DNA of 64,000 bases from JALZAI01 sp038212215 (lineage in GTDB: Bacteria > Actinomycetota > Actinomycetes > Mycobacteriales > Jatrophihabitantaceae), in assembly GCA_038212215.1 (NCBI GenBank), contig JBBQUT010000001.1, positions 62,001 to 126,000 of the forward strand, in the 5' to 3' direction. This document shows, piece by piece, positions 24,075 through 33,863 of this stretch. Under the pieces are notes generated by a model. It was not told where the DNA came from, searched no databases, and saw nothing but the letters and a program-made list of their open reading frames with translations. Each line of letters opens with the position of its first letter. The first letter of the stretch is position 1. Position numbers and translations under genes: made by a program.

Positions 24075-25328
24075 TCAGGCGACGCGCGCCCGGTCTCGCC
24101 CTCGTGCTTCGTCAGGCCTCGCGATCCGCATGAACGCCCGTCCGTAAACAAACAGGCCGAACGTCCAGGCTGCAATCGAGCCCAGCAGTGCGCCACGGGC
24201 GCCGTCGAGTAATCCGCCGATCAGCCCGAAGATCATGGCCGCCGCCGCCACGCTCGCGCGAGACAGCAATCCCCGGCGAACTTCACGAAGCGCACGCAGG
24301 CCCAGCATCGGGCCAACCGCGACGGACGCAAGCACGCGGTCAATTCCGGCTAGCCCAACCAGAGATCCCGCGATCAGCCAGCTCGGCCCGAAAAGACTCC
24401 TCCCGACGCTGTCGGGAAGCGCCGAAATCACGATCGCCGCGCCACCGGCGCACACCAGGAACGTCGCCGACACCGCTGCAACCTTACGGACGATGTCGTG
24501 CCCGGCGGCCGCTTGCCGACTCAGCCAGGGAATTAACACAGTCCGAGAGGCTTGAAACAACGTGTTCAGCGGCGAATAGATTGCGGTCGCCGCGCGTAGG
24601 CCGCCAACGCCGACCAGTCCGATGATGCCAGTGAGTATTAGCAAGACGACGTTGGCAGCAAAGGTGACAACCAGATACTCGACCATTAGAGACCCGACGA
24701 ACGGGCGGGTCAGTCTGAGGTACGGGGCGATCTGACTCTGTCGCGGGAGGATCCGTAGCTGCGCTAGGCCCACCAACGAGGCGAGTAACCCGCCACCGGC
24801 CCACAGCACCAGGGCAGAGGCCAGCGTCAGTGTGACGTAGCCCGCGTAGACCGAGATGGCGGCAAGTGCGGTGAACGTCCAAAGCAGATCATTGACGAAG
24901 GCGTCTCGTTGCCGGTGGCTCGCCAGCATGATGTGACGCTCGACGTCTTGGAGGATCAGGAACGGCAAGAAAGCGCCTAGCAGGATGAATCCAGCGCCTA
25001 GAGGCGTGAACGCTCCCAGAAGGATTACCGGCACTGCACCGATAACACCGCCGACAAGTGCAGCGCCGAGGGCACCAGCGCGAAACTGTTGCTCTGGTAA
25101 CAGCCTCGGGTACTCAAACAGGATCACTTCCGAAACCAGGGCACGGCTCGCGCCGGCCGTCAACGCATACGCGGCCAGCACGACAACGAAAGCCCCGAAT
25201 CTGTCCTGCGACGAACTGCGGGCCACGAGGATGAGCAAAACGAAGTTTCCGAGGCTGCCCACGGCTTGATCGGCGAACCCCCAGAAGGCACGGCGGCCCC
25301 GAGTCCTCACAGCGATGTCAGGGCGCAC
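24075..25328 (-). CDS. Polysaccharide flippase, Wzx/oligosaccharide-exporter type
   Basis: Predicted MOP-superfamily transporter that flips lipid-linked repeat units across the membrane. It has 417 residues with about 12 hydrophobic helices and few charges, and N-terminal features such as FWGFADQAVGSLGNFVLLIL common in this group. The GTG start overlaps the 3' end of the upstream glycosyltransferase gene by 11 bases, so the two form an operon. Substrate cannot be told from sequence; the gmd/fcl neighbours suggest a fucose-containing unit. Confidence 0.75.
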   Translation of the reverse strand: MRPDIAVRTRGRRAFWGFADQAVGSLGNFVLLILVARSSSQDRFGAFVVVLAAYALTAGASRALVSEVILFEYPRLLPEQQFRAGALGAALVGGVIGAVPVILLGAFTPLGAGFILLGAFLPFLILQDVERHIMLASHRQRDAFVNDLLWTFTALAAISVYAGYVTLTLASALVLWAGGGLLASLVGLAQLRILPRQSQIAPYLRLTRPFVGSLMVEYLVVTFAANVVLLILTGIIGLVGVGGLRAATAIYSPLNTLFQASRTVLIPWLSRQAAAGHDIVRKVAAVSATFLVCAGGAAIVISALPDSVGRSLFGPSWLIAGSLVGLAGIDRVLASVAVGPMLGLRALREVRRGLLSRASVAAAAMIFGLIGGLLDGARGALLGSIAAWTFGLFVYGRAFMRIARPDEARGRDRARVA

Positions 25329-26478
25329 TCAGGACTGCGTGTTCGGCTATTCCCACGATCGCCTCGGCCATACGTCGGCTAGTGTTCTCGACCGACAGGT
25401 TGAGCGCGGCCAACCGCGCCTGGTCTCCAGCTTCCTTGAGCCACCTCTCGTCGCTGAGACGACGCACAAGCTGATCTGCGATTTGTCGAGGATCCTGCGC
25501 CACCGTGTCACAGAACTTGACATCGAGGTATTCGCGTTCGGGGGCGTGAAGAGGCCAATCCGTTGTGATGACCGGCAGGCCGAGCGCCATGGCGTCTGCC
25601 GCGATCAGGCCGACCCTCCCGGGCATCAGCATTAATCGCGAGGTGCGGCCGATGAGCGCCAGCCCTCGGCGATCGGCGTAGGGTAGAAGCCGGATTTCTC
25701 GCTGATTACTCATTCGCTGCTCGACTTCGTCGCGCAGCGGGCCGTCACCAGCCATGATCATTTGAAAATCAGGTAGTTGCTCGGCGACCAGCCGGGAGGC
25801 GTCGAGGACAAGATCGATGCGCTTGGACGAGTGAAGTGCGCCGACGAAACAGGCCGCCCGGGCCGACGTGACGCCCCGTTCCTTGCGGAACTTTTCAACC
25901 GCGGTGTCCGTCAGGCTGAGCGCCTCTGCCGAGAGAGCGCGCGTGTCGGTGCTGTTCCGCACGACAGTGATTCGATCCTGCGATATTCCGTACTTCTGCA
26001 GGTTGATGCGACCGCTATCGGTGTAGCAGAGGATATGGGCAGCTCTTCGGGCCAGCCAGACCTCTAGCGATCGGTCGAGCGGATTCTCCTTGGTTACGGC
26101 AGCTCGTCCGTGGCCCCATAGCATCAACGGGGTCGAACGCTGCAACGCCAATAGGTACGTGTCTAGGTTGGTGCTAGCCAACTCGGCGACGATGACTGCG
26201 CTCCTTCGTGCCCACCGCATCGACGTCCGCGCCTGGAGGCGCAAACGGCCGACCGACACTCCAGCGCACCTTAGCGGCTGGCTCCAGGGTCCGAGCACCG
26301 AATCCTGTCGGGCTGCCAGCGCCCCCCGAGGACCGCCATGAGCAACCACGAGTTCCAACCCATGCGCGGCTAAATTTCGCCCAAGGTGTTCGAAGAGGGG
26401 GTAGCGATATGTCGGGATATACGGCTGAAGAATTGTCACAAGCCGTGTGCCGGGCGGCGATGGATTGCGGGCAAGCAT
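25318..26478 (-). CDS. Glycosyltransferase, GT4-like
   Basis: Predicted GT-B fold glycosyltransferase, 386 residues from ATG 26478 (GAGGACC 8 bases upstream). The open frame extends about 60 codons further, but that part lacks similarity and overlaps the divergent promoter region. The N-terminal TILQPYIPTYRYPLFEHLGR is a typical acceptor-domain opening. ACFVGALHSSKRIDLVLDA marks the donor domain, and MPGRVGLIAADAMALGLPVI replaces the usual E-x7-E motif with G and D residues, so the catalytic pair is not canonical. Confidence 0.75.
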   Translation of the reverse strand: MLARNPSPPGTRLVTILQPYIPTYRYPLFEHLGRNLAAHGLELVVAHGGPRGALAARQDSVLGPWSQPLRCAGVSVGRLRLQARTSMRWARRSAVIVAELASTNLDTYLLALQRSTPLMLWGHGRAAVTKENPLDRSLEVWLARRAAHILCYTDSGRINLQKYGISQDRITVVRNSTDTRALSAEALSLTDTAVEKFRKERGVTSARAACFVGALHSSKRIDLVLDASRLVAEQLPDFQMIMAGDGPLRDEVEQRMSNQREIRLLPYADRRGLALIGRTSRLMLMPGRVGLIAADAMALGLPVITTDWPLHAPEREYLDVKFCDTVAQDPRQIADQLVRRLSDERWLKEAGDQARLAALNLSVENTSRRMAEAIVGIAEHAVLSAP

Positions 26479-26679
26479 TAGCCGGTCCTCGGCGCATGCG
26501 GGCCAGCGCTGCTGATGGCGCCGAGACCGATGCCAACTGGTTGGCTCACCAGTCGACCGTACCTCAGCGCCCGGCTGATTCGCGAGTATGATCCGTTTTA
26601 CGTCACTTGTCGACGGGCTAGGCCAGGACGCAACGCCAAGGGCGCCAAAGACTGTGGCCACGGCCCAGAAAGTTGCCCC

Positions 26680-27897
26680 GTGTCAGACGCGAAAACAAAT
26701 GTACTGGTCGTTATTCATGCACCCGTGTACGGCGGGCCCCACAACACCATTGCGATCATGGCTGATCTGCTCGAGGCGGAGGGTGTGCACGCGACTGTAC
26801 TTCTGCCCGAGGAGGCACTCGCTGCTGCGGCCAGGCTGCGTGACGCTGGCCTAAACGTTGTCACGCTGCCGCTGCACCGGGTACGCGCGCTACCCGACCC
26901 GGGTGTGCACGCGCGCTATGTGAAGACACTCCGCCGTGAGATCGGCGCGATCGCGCGCCTAATTGAGGCTCGCCGGATCAACGTGGTATCGACCATGTCG
27001 CTGCCGAATCTGCATGGCCCACTCGCCGCACGGAAAGCCAATGTCGCATGCGTGTGGGAGATCGTCGATTCCTTCGCTCCGCCGATGTTTCGGCGTATGT
27101 GGATGCCGATTGTGCTGCACCTTGCGCAGGTCGTAATGACTACCGGAACCAAGATCGCCGAAGCACATCCGGGCACGACGGGGCTCGGTGATCGCTGGGT
27201 GAACTTCTACCCGTGTGTGGACGTCGAGCGATTCCGCAGCGACCCAGCCGTCCGGCAGAGCGCGCGCGCGGAACTTGGGCTGCCGCAGGGCGCGACCGTT
27301 GTCGGCAACGTGTCCAACCTCAACCTCATGAAGGGTCACACGACGTTCATCCGGGCTGCGGCGGAGTTGCGCAAGACCCACCCTGACGTTCGGTTCGTCA
27401 TCCTTGGGGACACCTACGAACACCTCGGCGACTATTACCGCGCGCTGTGGTCGGAGGCCGAACGCCTCGGACTGAGACTGGGTGAGAACCTCATCGTGGT
27501 GAATCCGGATAGGCGCGTGAGTCAACTCGCGCAGGCCTTCGATGTGTTCTGGATGACGTCCGAACCGCGCTCGGAGGGATTGCCGACGGTGATCGGCGAG
27601 GCCAAGGCGTTGGGCCTGCCGATAGTAACCACCGACGTCGGCTCGACAAGCGAGTGCGTTACTGACGGCGTGAGCGGCTATGTCGTCCCCGCACTGAAAC
27701 CGCAACTGATCGCCGCCGCGACGCGGTCCATCCTCGATGATGGTGACCGTCGCGCTTCGATGGGTGCGGCTGCTCGCCGTGAGGCCGAGGAACAGTTCGC
27801 CGCGCAGCACGGCGCTCGCTCGCACAGGTTGGCGTTCGAAAAGGCGATCAGCTACCACACGTCTCTACGCCGAGCGCCCGGGTCGCGCGCCGGATGA
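26680..27897 (+). CDS. Glycosyltransferase, GT4 family
   Basis: Predicted sugar transferase of 405 residues. The N-terminal IHAPVYGGPHNTIAIMADLL is the acceptor-side glycine loop; the donor domain begins near VVGNVSNLNLMKGHTTFIRA and carries the nucleotide-sugar motif SEPRSEGLPTVIGEAKALGL (E-x7-E), intact here. The GTG at 26680 is chosen because the protein family starts just before the first beta strand; the frame is open earlier. It diverges from the neighbouring glycosyltransferase with a 201-base gap. Confidence 0.82.
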   Translation: MSDAKTNVLVVIHAPVYGGPHNTIAIMADLLEAEGVHATVLLPEEALAAAARLRDAGLNVVTLPLHRVRALPDPGVHARYVKTLRREIGAIARLIEARRINVVSTMSLPNLHGPLAARKANVACVWEIVDSFAPPMFRRMWMPIVLHLAQVVMTTGTKIAEAHPGTTGLGDRWVNFYPCVDVERFRSDPAVRQSARAELGLPQGATVVGNVSNLNLMKGHTTFIRAAAELRKTHPDVRFVILGDTYEHLGDYYRALWSEAERLGLRLGENLIVVNPDRRVSQLAQAFDVFWMTSEPRSEGLPTVIGEAKALGLPIVTTDVGSTSECVTDGVSGYVVPALKPQLIAAATRSILDDGDRRASMGAAARREAEEQFAAQHGARSHRLAFEKAISYHTSLRRAPGSRAG

Positions 27898-28089
27898 GCA
27901 ACGTGAGGCCGCTCGAACTGACGCGACGATGGGGCGGCCGCGGTAGCTTCCCGAGTTCGCAGTCGACGCCGCGTGGGCGCCGACGATCGTAGGTGGGAGC
28001 CTCGGCGTCATGCGCGCCGTCCCGCAGCGTGCTCAGCACGGACAGTCACATAATCGGCGGCAGGTAGTTGACGCAGGAGGGTCAGAACC

Positions 28090-28827
28090 ATGGCATCAAG
28101 CGAGATCGGCTCATCACGGCTCTACGGTAATCCACGGATGTCAACGGACAGTTCACTCTTATACCTCGGGTTGATCCACAGCGTTCTGGGTCAATGCCGC
28201 ACGGTCATCGACGTCGGATGCGGCCGGGGAGCCTACGGTGACGATTCCTCAGACCCGAACAATATTTTCGATCTTCGAGGCGATAGCCGGACAGTGGTAG
28301 GCATCGATGTTGATTCGCGAGCTCAGGCAAACCCCTACATCGATAGGTTCGAGCTGCTGACCGATTCGACAGAGTGGCCCACCGCAGCTAACAGTGCCGA
28401 CCTCATCGTGTCGGATTGGACGCTTGAACATGTTCAAGATCCACCGAGCTTTGTGAACGAGGTGACACGCACGCTCCATATTGGAGGCGCATTCGTAGCC
28501 CGCTCGATCAACTACTACTCGATGTTGTCGTTTATCTCTCGATGCGTGCCCAACGATCGCCATCGAAGCGTACTAAGACTGGCACAGCCAGCGCGTCGAG
28601 ATGTCGACATTTTTCCCGCCTATTATAGGATGAACTCCAGAAAGGCCCTCGATACATTGTTCGGCGATCATTACGACTACAGCCTCGCTTACCGTCCTGG
28701 CCTAGAAAAATATGTGCAAGGCACGAGTCAACGGGTTGGTTCAGTGGTCGCAGCCTTCGAGACCCGGCTGCCGCAGACTCTGTTGACATCCTTTGTGTTG
28801 TGCGCCCAATTGCGCTATAAGGCGTGA
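28090..28827 (+). CDS. Class I SAM-dependent methyltransferase
   Basis: Predicted methyltransferase, 245 residues, with SAM motif I VIDVGCGRGAYG near residues 39-50, an acidic motif II GIDVDSRA and a motif IV-like ADLIVSDWTLEHVQDP. The ATG has a perfect AGGAGGG at 8 bases. Base composition is clearly less GC-rich than in the nuo genes. Acceptor unknown; a sugar or glycan end group is likely given the context. Confidence 0.78.
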   Translation: MASSEIGSSRLYGNPRMSTDSSLLYLGLIHSVLGQCRTVIDVGCGRGAYGDDSSDPNNIFDLRGDSRTVVGIDVDSRAQANPYIDRFELLTDSTEWPTAANSADLIVSDWTLEHVQDPPSFVNEVTRTLHIGGAFVARSINYYSMLSFISRCVPNDRHRSVLRLAQPARRDVDIFPAYYRMNSRKALDTLFGDHYDYSLAYRPGLEKYVQGTSQRVGSVVAAFETRLPQTLLTSFVLCAQLRYKA

Positions 28828-29065
28828 GGAAGCCAAGCACTGATACTGAGAAGTCGACAACGAGGCGCGCAGTTTCACGGACGGCAACGACGGGCAGCAC
28901 TGCGTGGATCGTCCTAAGATCGATCTTATACTTCTTCATGGAGATCGTGTCGCGTGCGATACTCAGTGGAACTGTAGATTCGGACAAGGCTTCGCGCCAG
29001 TTGAGGTGGGCTCGATCAGGTCCTGGAAGAGCGTAGTGTCGGTTCTCGGGTGGAAGGAAGGCGGC

Positions 29066-30001
29066 GTGCAAGTCATCGACTTAGCGGTGATCGGCGCTCA
29101 GAAGTCGGCATCCTCGTTCGTCCAGGCCTGCTTGTCTGAACATCCGGATATCTACATGCCCCCAGGCGAGCAACCGCAGTTCGAAGATCCATTCTGGAAC
29201 GCTGGAACTGGGCCGCAACGGCTGCTTAGGAGCGTGCGTCCCAGCGCCCACGGGAGGCGCATTGGGATAAAGCGCCCGAGCTACCTTTGCCTTCCAGAAC
29301 TACCCGCACGATTTTCCGCAGTGTGTCCAGATAGCCAAATAGTCATTGTGCTGCGCGATCCGGCCAAGCGAGCCGTAAGTGCCTACTACCACTACATGCG
29401 AATGGGTCATTTGCCGATCATCGACCTTGAACTCGGTATGCGACTATTGGTCCAAGGCGAGTTAGCGCAACGCTATCCGCGTTCGGAGGAGGTTCTGGCG
29501 TTCGGTCTATACGGAAAAGCACTGCGAAGGTGGGCGGCTTTCTTTCCACCGGAACAAATACACATTATGAAGCACGAGTGGATTGCAACGCACCCGCGCG
29601 AGGCGATGGCAAGCTTGTACACGCACCTCGGGCTACGACCGGTGGCAATCAAACCGCGGACGCTAAATGCGCGGCCGATGAGCGGGGCATATTCCCACGC
29701 ACGCCTGCACGCACTGGCAATTATGCGCCCGTACACACTGCGCACTATCGACAATTTCGGGCATGCCGTTCCAATACGCGGTGTCCGATCTTATGCCCTT
29801 CGCGGGCTCGATAAGTACGTGATCGCGAGACTGTTGCCCAGACCTATGCCGCCTGTGTCCATTCCAACCTTAAGGCTGCTGAGCGAGTACTATGCGGACG
29901 ATTGCCTCCAGTTGGACAGCGCACTGCGTGATTGCGCGAGCATGTGTGAAAACTATACGACCGTCGGCGTCAAAAGTCCCCGAGACGTGAGGCCGATCTA
30001 G
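29066..30001 (+). CDS. Sulfotransferase family protein
   Basis: Predicted PAPS-dependent sulfotransferase acting on a glycan. The 5'-phosphosulfate loop is GAQKSASSFVQA at residues 10-21, where the usual GT/GS is AS; the 3'-phosphate loop is IVLRDPAKRAVSAYYHY. It has 311 residues from GTG 29066 with GGAAGG just upstream; the frame is open for 54 more codons with no family similarity. Composition is lower in GC than the core genes. The altered loop residue may change cofactor affinity. Confidence 0.75.
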   Translation: MQVIDLAVIGAQKSASSFVQACLSEHPDIYMPPGEQPQFEDPFWNAGTGPQRLLRSVRPSAHGRRIGIKRPSYLCLPELPARFSAVCPDSQIVIVLRDPAKRAVSAYYHYMRMGHLPIIDLELGMRLLVQGELAQRYPRSEEVLAFGLYGKALRRWAAFFPPEQIHIMKHEWIATHPREAMASLYTHLGLRPVAIKPRTLNARPMSGAYSHARLHALAIMRPYTLRTIDNFGHAVPIRGVRSYALRGLDKYVIARLLPRPMPPVSIPTLRLLSEYYADDCLQLDSALRDCASMCENYTTVGVKSPRDVRPI

Positions 30002-30157
30002 AAGGAACGCCTTGCTGGAGCGAGGATTGTTATGGGCATTGTTGCTCTTCGGCGTCGCCCTGCAGGTCCGACCGGCAGCAGTGATGGCGTCTGAGGTAAG
30101 AGGCTCTGACCTTTATAGCCGCAGGCATGACCTATCGATCTCTTCTGTTCCATCGCT

Positions 30158-30850
30158 CTACTTACGTACATACAAGAAATCATGGTGGGTCAGCATGCTT
30201 TCAAACCGCATATGCGGACCGGCTAGTTGCTCGATCTCGCCAGGAAACTTGGTTTCCACGAGAAGGTATTCAGGACTGTGCCGCCGCCAGTCCAGACCCC
30301 GTAAGACTTCGGATTCCGCGCCTTCGACATCGATCGACATAAAATTGATCTCGGGCTCGCCTGCCTCGTCGATGATCGATGACAAAGTGCGCGCCGGCAC
30401 GCGAACCCTGGTCCCTCGTCGCCCGCGCAACCGCTCTTCCTGTCGCGCCTCGTCCTGCAGACCAACCGCCACAGATATTAGATTCAGGTCGACCATTTCG
30501 ATCTCAACCTCCTGCGGCTTGGCGACACACGCGGAGTTGAAACAAACGGACCCCTTGCGCAGACGACGGCAAACCTTGTACAACGAAGGTATCGGCTCGA
30601 TCAGGATTCCGTGCCAGCCATGTGAACGCTCGAGCGAATAGGTATTGCTTTGGGAGTATCCATCGTTGGCCCCGACCTCCAGGAAAACACCTGGATCGCT
30701 AGGCAGATATTGAGCCAGCATAGAATCAAGATCATTAAGCGCTGGCGCTGAGTATCTGAGCGAGCCCAGGCTCTCGAATACCCTTAGCCTCTGGAACTTC
30801 ACGCATCTGCGTGCACGCACAGGCGCGAATCTGGACCAACTTCTGAGCAC
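30158..30850 (-). CDS. FkbM-family methyltransferase
   Basis: Predicted SAM-dependent O-methyltransferase of the FkbM family, often found in glycan and polyketide clusters. The motifs are FLEVGANDGYSQSNT (SAM binding), GILIEPIP and INFMSIDVEGAESEVLRGLD, the FkbM signature, in a 230-residue protein. GTG 30850 is chosen because GGGGTAGG lies 8 bases upstream; a TTG at 30856 is the alternative. The gene converges on the sulfotransferase gene with a 156-base gap. Confidence 0.82.
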   Translation of the reverse strand: MLRSWSRFAPVRARRCVKFQRLRVFESLGSLRYSAPALNDLDSMLAQYLPSDPGVFLEVGANDGYSQSNTYSLERSHGWHGILIEPIPSLYKVCRRLRKGSVCFNSACVAKPQEVEIEMVDLNLISVAVGLQDEARQEERLRGRRGTRVRVPARTLSSIIDEAGEPEINFMSIDVEGAESEVLRGLDWRRHSPEYLLVETKFPGEIEQLAGPHMRFESMLTHHDFLYVRK

Positions 30851-31110
30851 ACCCAAATCCTACCCCGATGTGGAAGTTCGTGGTAGAGGAACCGTGACCA
30901 GGTCGCGTCGAATAGGCGACTGTCGCTGCGCTCCACGGTGCCGTAGCGGGCGAGGAATTCAGCGTGAGCCGTCTGCGCAACAGCGTGGCACCCAGCTAGA
31001 TCTATGCCTCACCAATTTGTCGAGACGTCACTCTGCTTTTCGCCCATTGCGGGGCGACACGGTCACATTCTGACCACGCGGCACGAGATTTGCCTCAGAT
31101 TGGACGCCGA

Positions 31111-31821
31111 TTAAGGTAGCAAAGTGAAAGTGAGATTCAGGCCATCAACTTTGATAAGCTGGTATCCCACTTTACGCAATGACTTCGTCGTTCGAAGTCC
31201 CCAACTATATGGCTCCGGCTGGTCGAACTCCACACATATCACGCGGGGCCGAATTCCGTCTTGGAGCAAGCGGCTCAGGGCATCATGCTCGGCGCCCTCT
31301 ACATCTAGCTTTACGAGATCAATGCGGTCGTGCCCAAGTAGCTGCATAATGTCAGAAAGCGAAAGTACACGAGCTTCAAAATAGTCGCTTGTCCTTCGGA
31401 GATTCTTGAGAGAGTGGGATACGTGATCATGGTTCGGAGGTGCGTAGAAGCGGTGGATTTGAGATGCGCCGCCAACGCCGACCGGGATCATCGTGAATCG
31501 ACTGTCGGGTCGAAGTTTGGCCACCCACTCGATCGATCTCGGCGTCGGGTCGATTCCCCACACTGAGCATCCATACCTTTCGATCAGGCCGGTGTCGAAG
31601 CTGATATCCGTCCCGACTCCGGCGCAGTAACAGAGGCTGCTCGCGTCGAGCAATCCGGCCGGGATCCACCAACCGCCGTAATCGGTCCCGATTCGAACTA
31701 ATTCGAGATTTGAACGGTCGCGACGGTAAAGCAGCGGGTACAGAGTTAGCGCGACGCGAATCCGTATCGAGACGGATGCTGCACGCGCCTTCGAGCGCAT
31801 CGCACCGAGGACTCGGACCAT
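31111..31821 (-). CDS. FkbM-family methyltransferase
   Basis: Second FkbM-type protein (236 residues), not close in sequence to its neighbour. The SAM loop is the less standard CYCAGVGTDISFDTGLI, followed by VWGIDPTPRSIEWV and the signature IDLVKLDVEGAEHDALSRLL. A hydrophobic N-terminal stretch (VALTLYPLLYRR) could attach it to the membrane. ATG 31821 is used; TTG 31827 is possible. The gene is markedly AT-richer than the rest of the window, about half G+C on some lines, which suggests foreign origin. Confidence 0.78.
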   Translation of the reverse strand: MVRVLGAMRSKARAASVSIRIRVALTLYPLLYRRDRSNLELVRIGTDYGGWWIPAGLLDASSLCYCAGVGTDISFDTGLIERYGCSVWGIDPTPRSIEWVAKLRPDSRFTMIPVGVGGASQIHRFYAPPNHDHVSHSLKNLRRTSDYFEARVLSLSDIMQLLGHDRIDLVKLDVEGAEHDALSRLLQDGIRPRVICVEFDQPEPYSWGLRTTKSLRKVGYQLIKVDGLNLTFTLLP

Positions 31822-32477
31822 CCTCAAATCATGCCAGATGATCAGGCGCGCAGCCTAGGGAGTGCATGCAGCGAGCGGGCACTCGCCGCGCCGCCACGAT
31901 GTCCGCCTTTAGTCTTCCAGCCACGGGCCGGAACGACAGCAAGCCTGCAGGGTCCATCGCTCGGGCGCGTTCTGCCGAATCTCTCAGGCAGTACGCGTTC
32001 CAGCGATTCCCCATGACCGCTAACTTCCGGACGTGTGTGCCGAGCGGTCCCCGATAATTTGCCGCTGCGAGCGCGACCCTGGGCTGTGATGCAGTAGATG
32101 CCACGGATGGTCCGGCGTAGTGCGGGCCATAAATGTTGGCCCTCTGCACCGCACCGGAGAGTTGGCTGCAAACCTTAGTGGGTCGGGCAAATCAAATGAA
32201 TGACTCGGCGGAGCCGTGGAGCCGTGATGAAGTGGCGACGACTTGCGGGCCTCCCGCGCATCCTGGCGCAAGTTCGCTTCGGCGGCGCGGACGCGGACGT
32301 ACTGACGTTGATTCGGTCGACGGGGTCAAATGGGCGCGGGTCATGTCCGCGAGATCGGACGACGGCCAGGTTTTGGTGTCGCGCTCCCAACAATTTGGCC
32401 TCTAATATCGTGCACCGAGTCTGCAGTCATATTACTTGGTTCTCGGCCATAAGGCGCCCCATACCTCACCCGCTAAG
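31822..32477. other. Intergenic region, nothing supported
   Basis: About 650 bases. Several frames of 80-110 codons are open on both strands, but none has recognisable motifs, a plausible ribosome-binding site or convincing codon use. It could contain decayed sequence from island turnover. Confidence 0.4.
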
Positions 32478-33863
32478 TCACTTTTCCGATCGATGCGAAT
32501 CAGAAGCAGACCTTGGGCGGGACACTACGAGCGCTAACGGAATCCAGAAGTATCGGTTGAACGACGACGGGGCCGTCATAGCGAACGTGAACGCCGCAAT
32601 GAATGCTGACCCGGCCTGGGTTCCTAGCCGGTCGTATCTACTGATCCGCACTGCCCGTACTAGTGCCTGGCCGACGACGATTGTGATTCCGAGGAACAAC
32701 AGGATGCCACCCGCATAGAGCGCGCCAATGAACAAGTTATGAGGCCCGTCGCGCGTGTATATGTCTACCGCAGTCGAAGATTCGTCTAGCCCTCGACCTA
32801 TGATTGGGTGATGAATGAACCCGTCCAGCCCGATCTGGTCATACCGGAGTCGTGTCGCACTCGTGTTCAGACTCGCCCTCTCTGTGTCGGTAGCCCCGAG
32901 TACCTGCCTAATTCGCTCAATTGGATTCAGCGCGTTGTTGGTGGAGTTCTGTACTTTTCCCGCGAGTCCGAATACTGCTGCACCGACTCCGACTGCGAGT
33001 AGCAAACGCCCGACACTGGCATTGCCTCGGAGGACCAGATAGACACTCGCGACAACGATTGAAAGCATTGCGCTTACCGATCCGGACAATAGAATCCCGA
33101 CACCGGCCGAAGCGAGTCCTCCTAGGGCTACAAGTCGCAATCCGCCCGTTTTGGCGTTGAGCGCCCACGCTAGCAAACACGCGCCTGTTGCGGCGCCTAT
33201 GCCTCCGACGTCGCTAACATGTTGAGTAAAGCCGGTATACCGACCCGCTTGTGTTATCGATGCTCCAGGAATCAGTATGGACTTGTACTGCCCTAATGTT
33301 GCCAGGGTGCAGAGGGCGGCGCCGGCGAGCCACGACCACGTCGCGCGAACATAGGTTGCTTCGGTGCCGGCAAGGCGACGGAATTGCCAAGGCAGCACAG
33401 CCATCACGAATAGAATCCGCAGAATTGTCAGGGTGTTGCCAGCAAGGCTGTCGGCGCGCAAAGTTGCCAGCAAGCCGCCCGCCAGGACCAGCCCCGAGGC
33501 GATCCACGTCGCCAGGAGGATTGGCCGAGAGGCACCCCCTCGTCGTGGCCCTGAAATCAATAGAAGCAGAGCGCTGCATACCAATGCGATGTCGCCCAAG
33601 GTGAATCCGGTGATTCGAAGAGTCATCAACGAAGAGAACGCGAGTCCGACGTAAAGTAGGAGGCGCGCCGCGCGAACGAGCGCATCTTCAGTTTCGGCAT
33701 TTGCCGGTTCGGCGGGTTTGGGGGCACTTCTGACGGTTGTCACTCCGGCAATCTCATTTGACATTCGATCGTAAAGACTGCCGAAGCGGATTTGCGGTCG
33801 AACCGGCGCACCGGGATGGCCAAGTTGGACAGAACGCTTCAACTTGCCGACCAACTGTCGCAC
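32478..33863 (-). CDS. O-antigen ligase / Wzy-like polymerase
   Basis: Predicted membrane polymerase or ligase joining glycan units outside the membrane. It has 461 residues with about 11-12 hydrophobic helices. The large loop near residues 320-390 ends in FIHHPIIGRGLDES and DGPHNLFIGALYAGGI, which matches the Wzy_C signature (HPIIGxG then xHN). The GTG at 33863 is the longest start; ATG 33764 would give 428 residues. Neither has a clear ribosome-binding site. Confidence 0.78.
   Translation of the reverse strand: MRQLVGKLKRSVQLGHPGAPVRPQIRFGSLYDRMSNEIAGVTTVRSAPKPAEPANAETEDALVRAARLLLYVGLAFSSLMTLRITGFTLGDIALVCSALLLLISGPRRGGASRPILLATWIASGLVLAGGLLATLRADSLAGNTLTILRILFVMAVLPWQFRRLAGTEATYVRATWSWLAGAALCTLATLGQYKSILIPGASITQAGRYTGFTQHVSDVGGIGAATGACLLAWALNAKTGGLRLVALGGLASAGVGILLSGSVSAMLSIVVASVYLVLRGNASVGRLLLAVGVGAAVFGLAGKVQNSTNNALNPIERIRQVLGATDTERASLNTSATRLRYDQIGLDGFIHHPIIGRGLDESSTAVDIYTRDGPHNLFIGALYAGGILLFLGITIVVGQALVRAVRISRYDRLGTQAGSAFIAAFTFAMTAPSSFNRYFWIPLALVVSRPRSASDSHRSEK

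Noticed and set aside
31829..32149. 106-codon minus-strand frame after the FkbM gene
   Set aside because: No motifs or ribosome-binding site, and other frames overlap it equally well.
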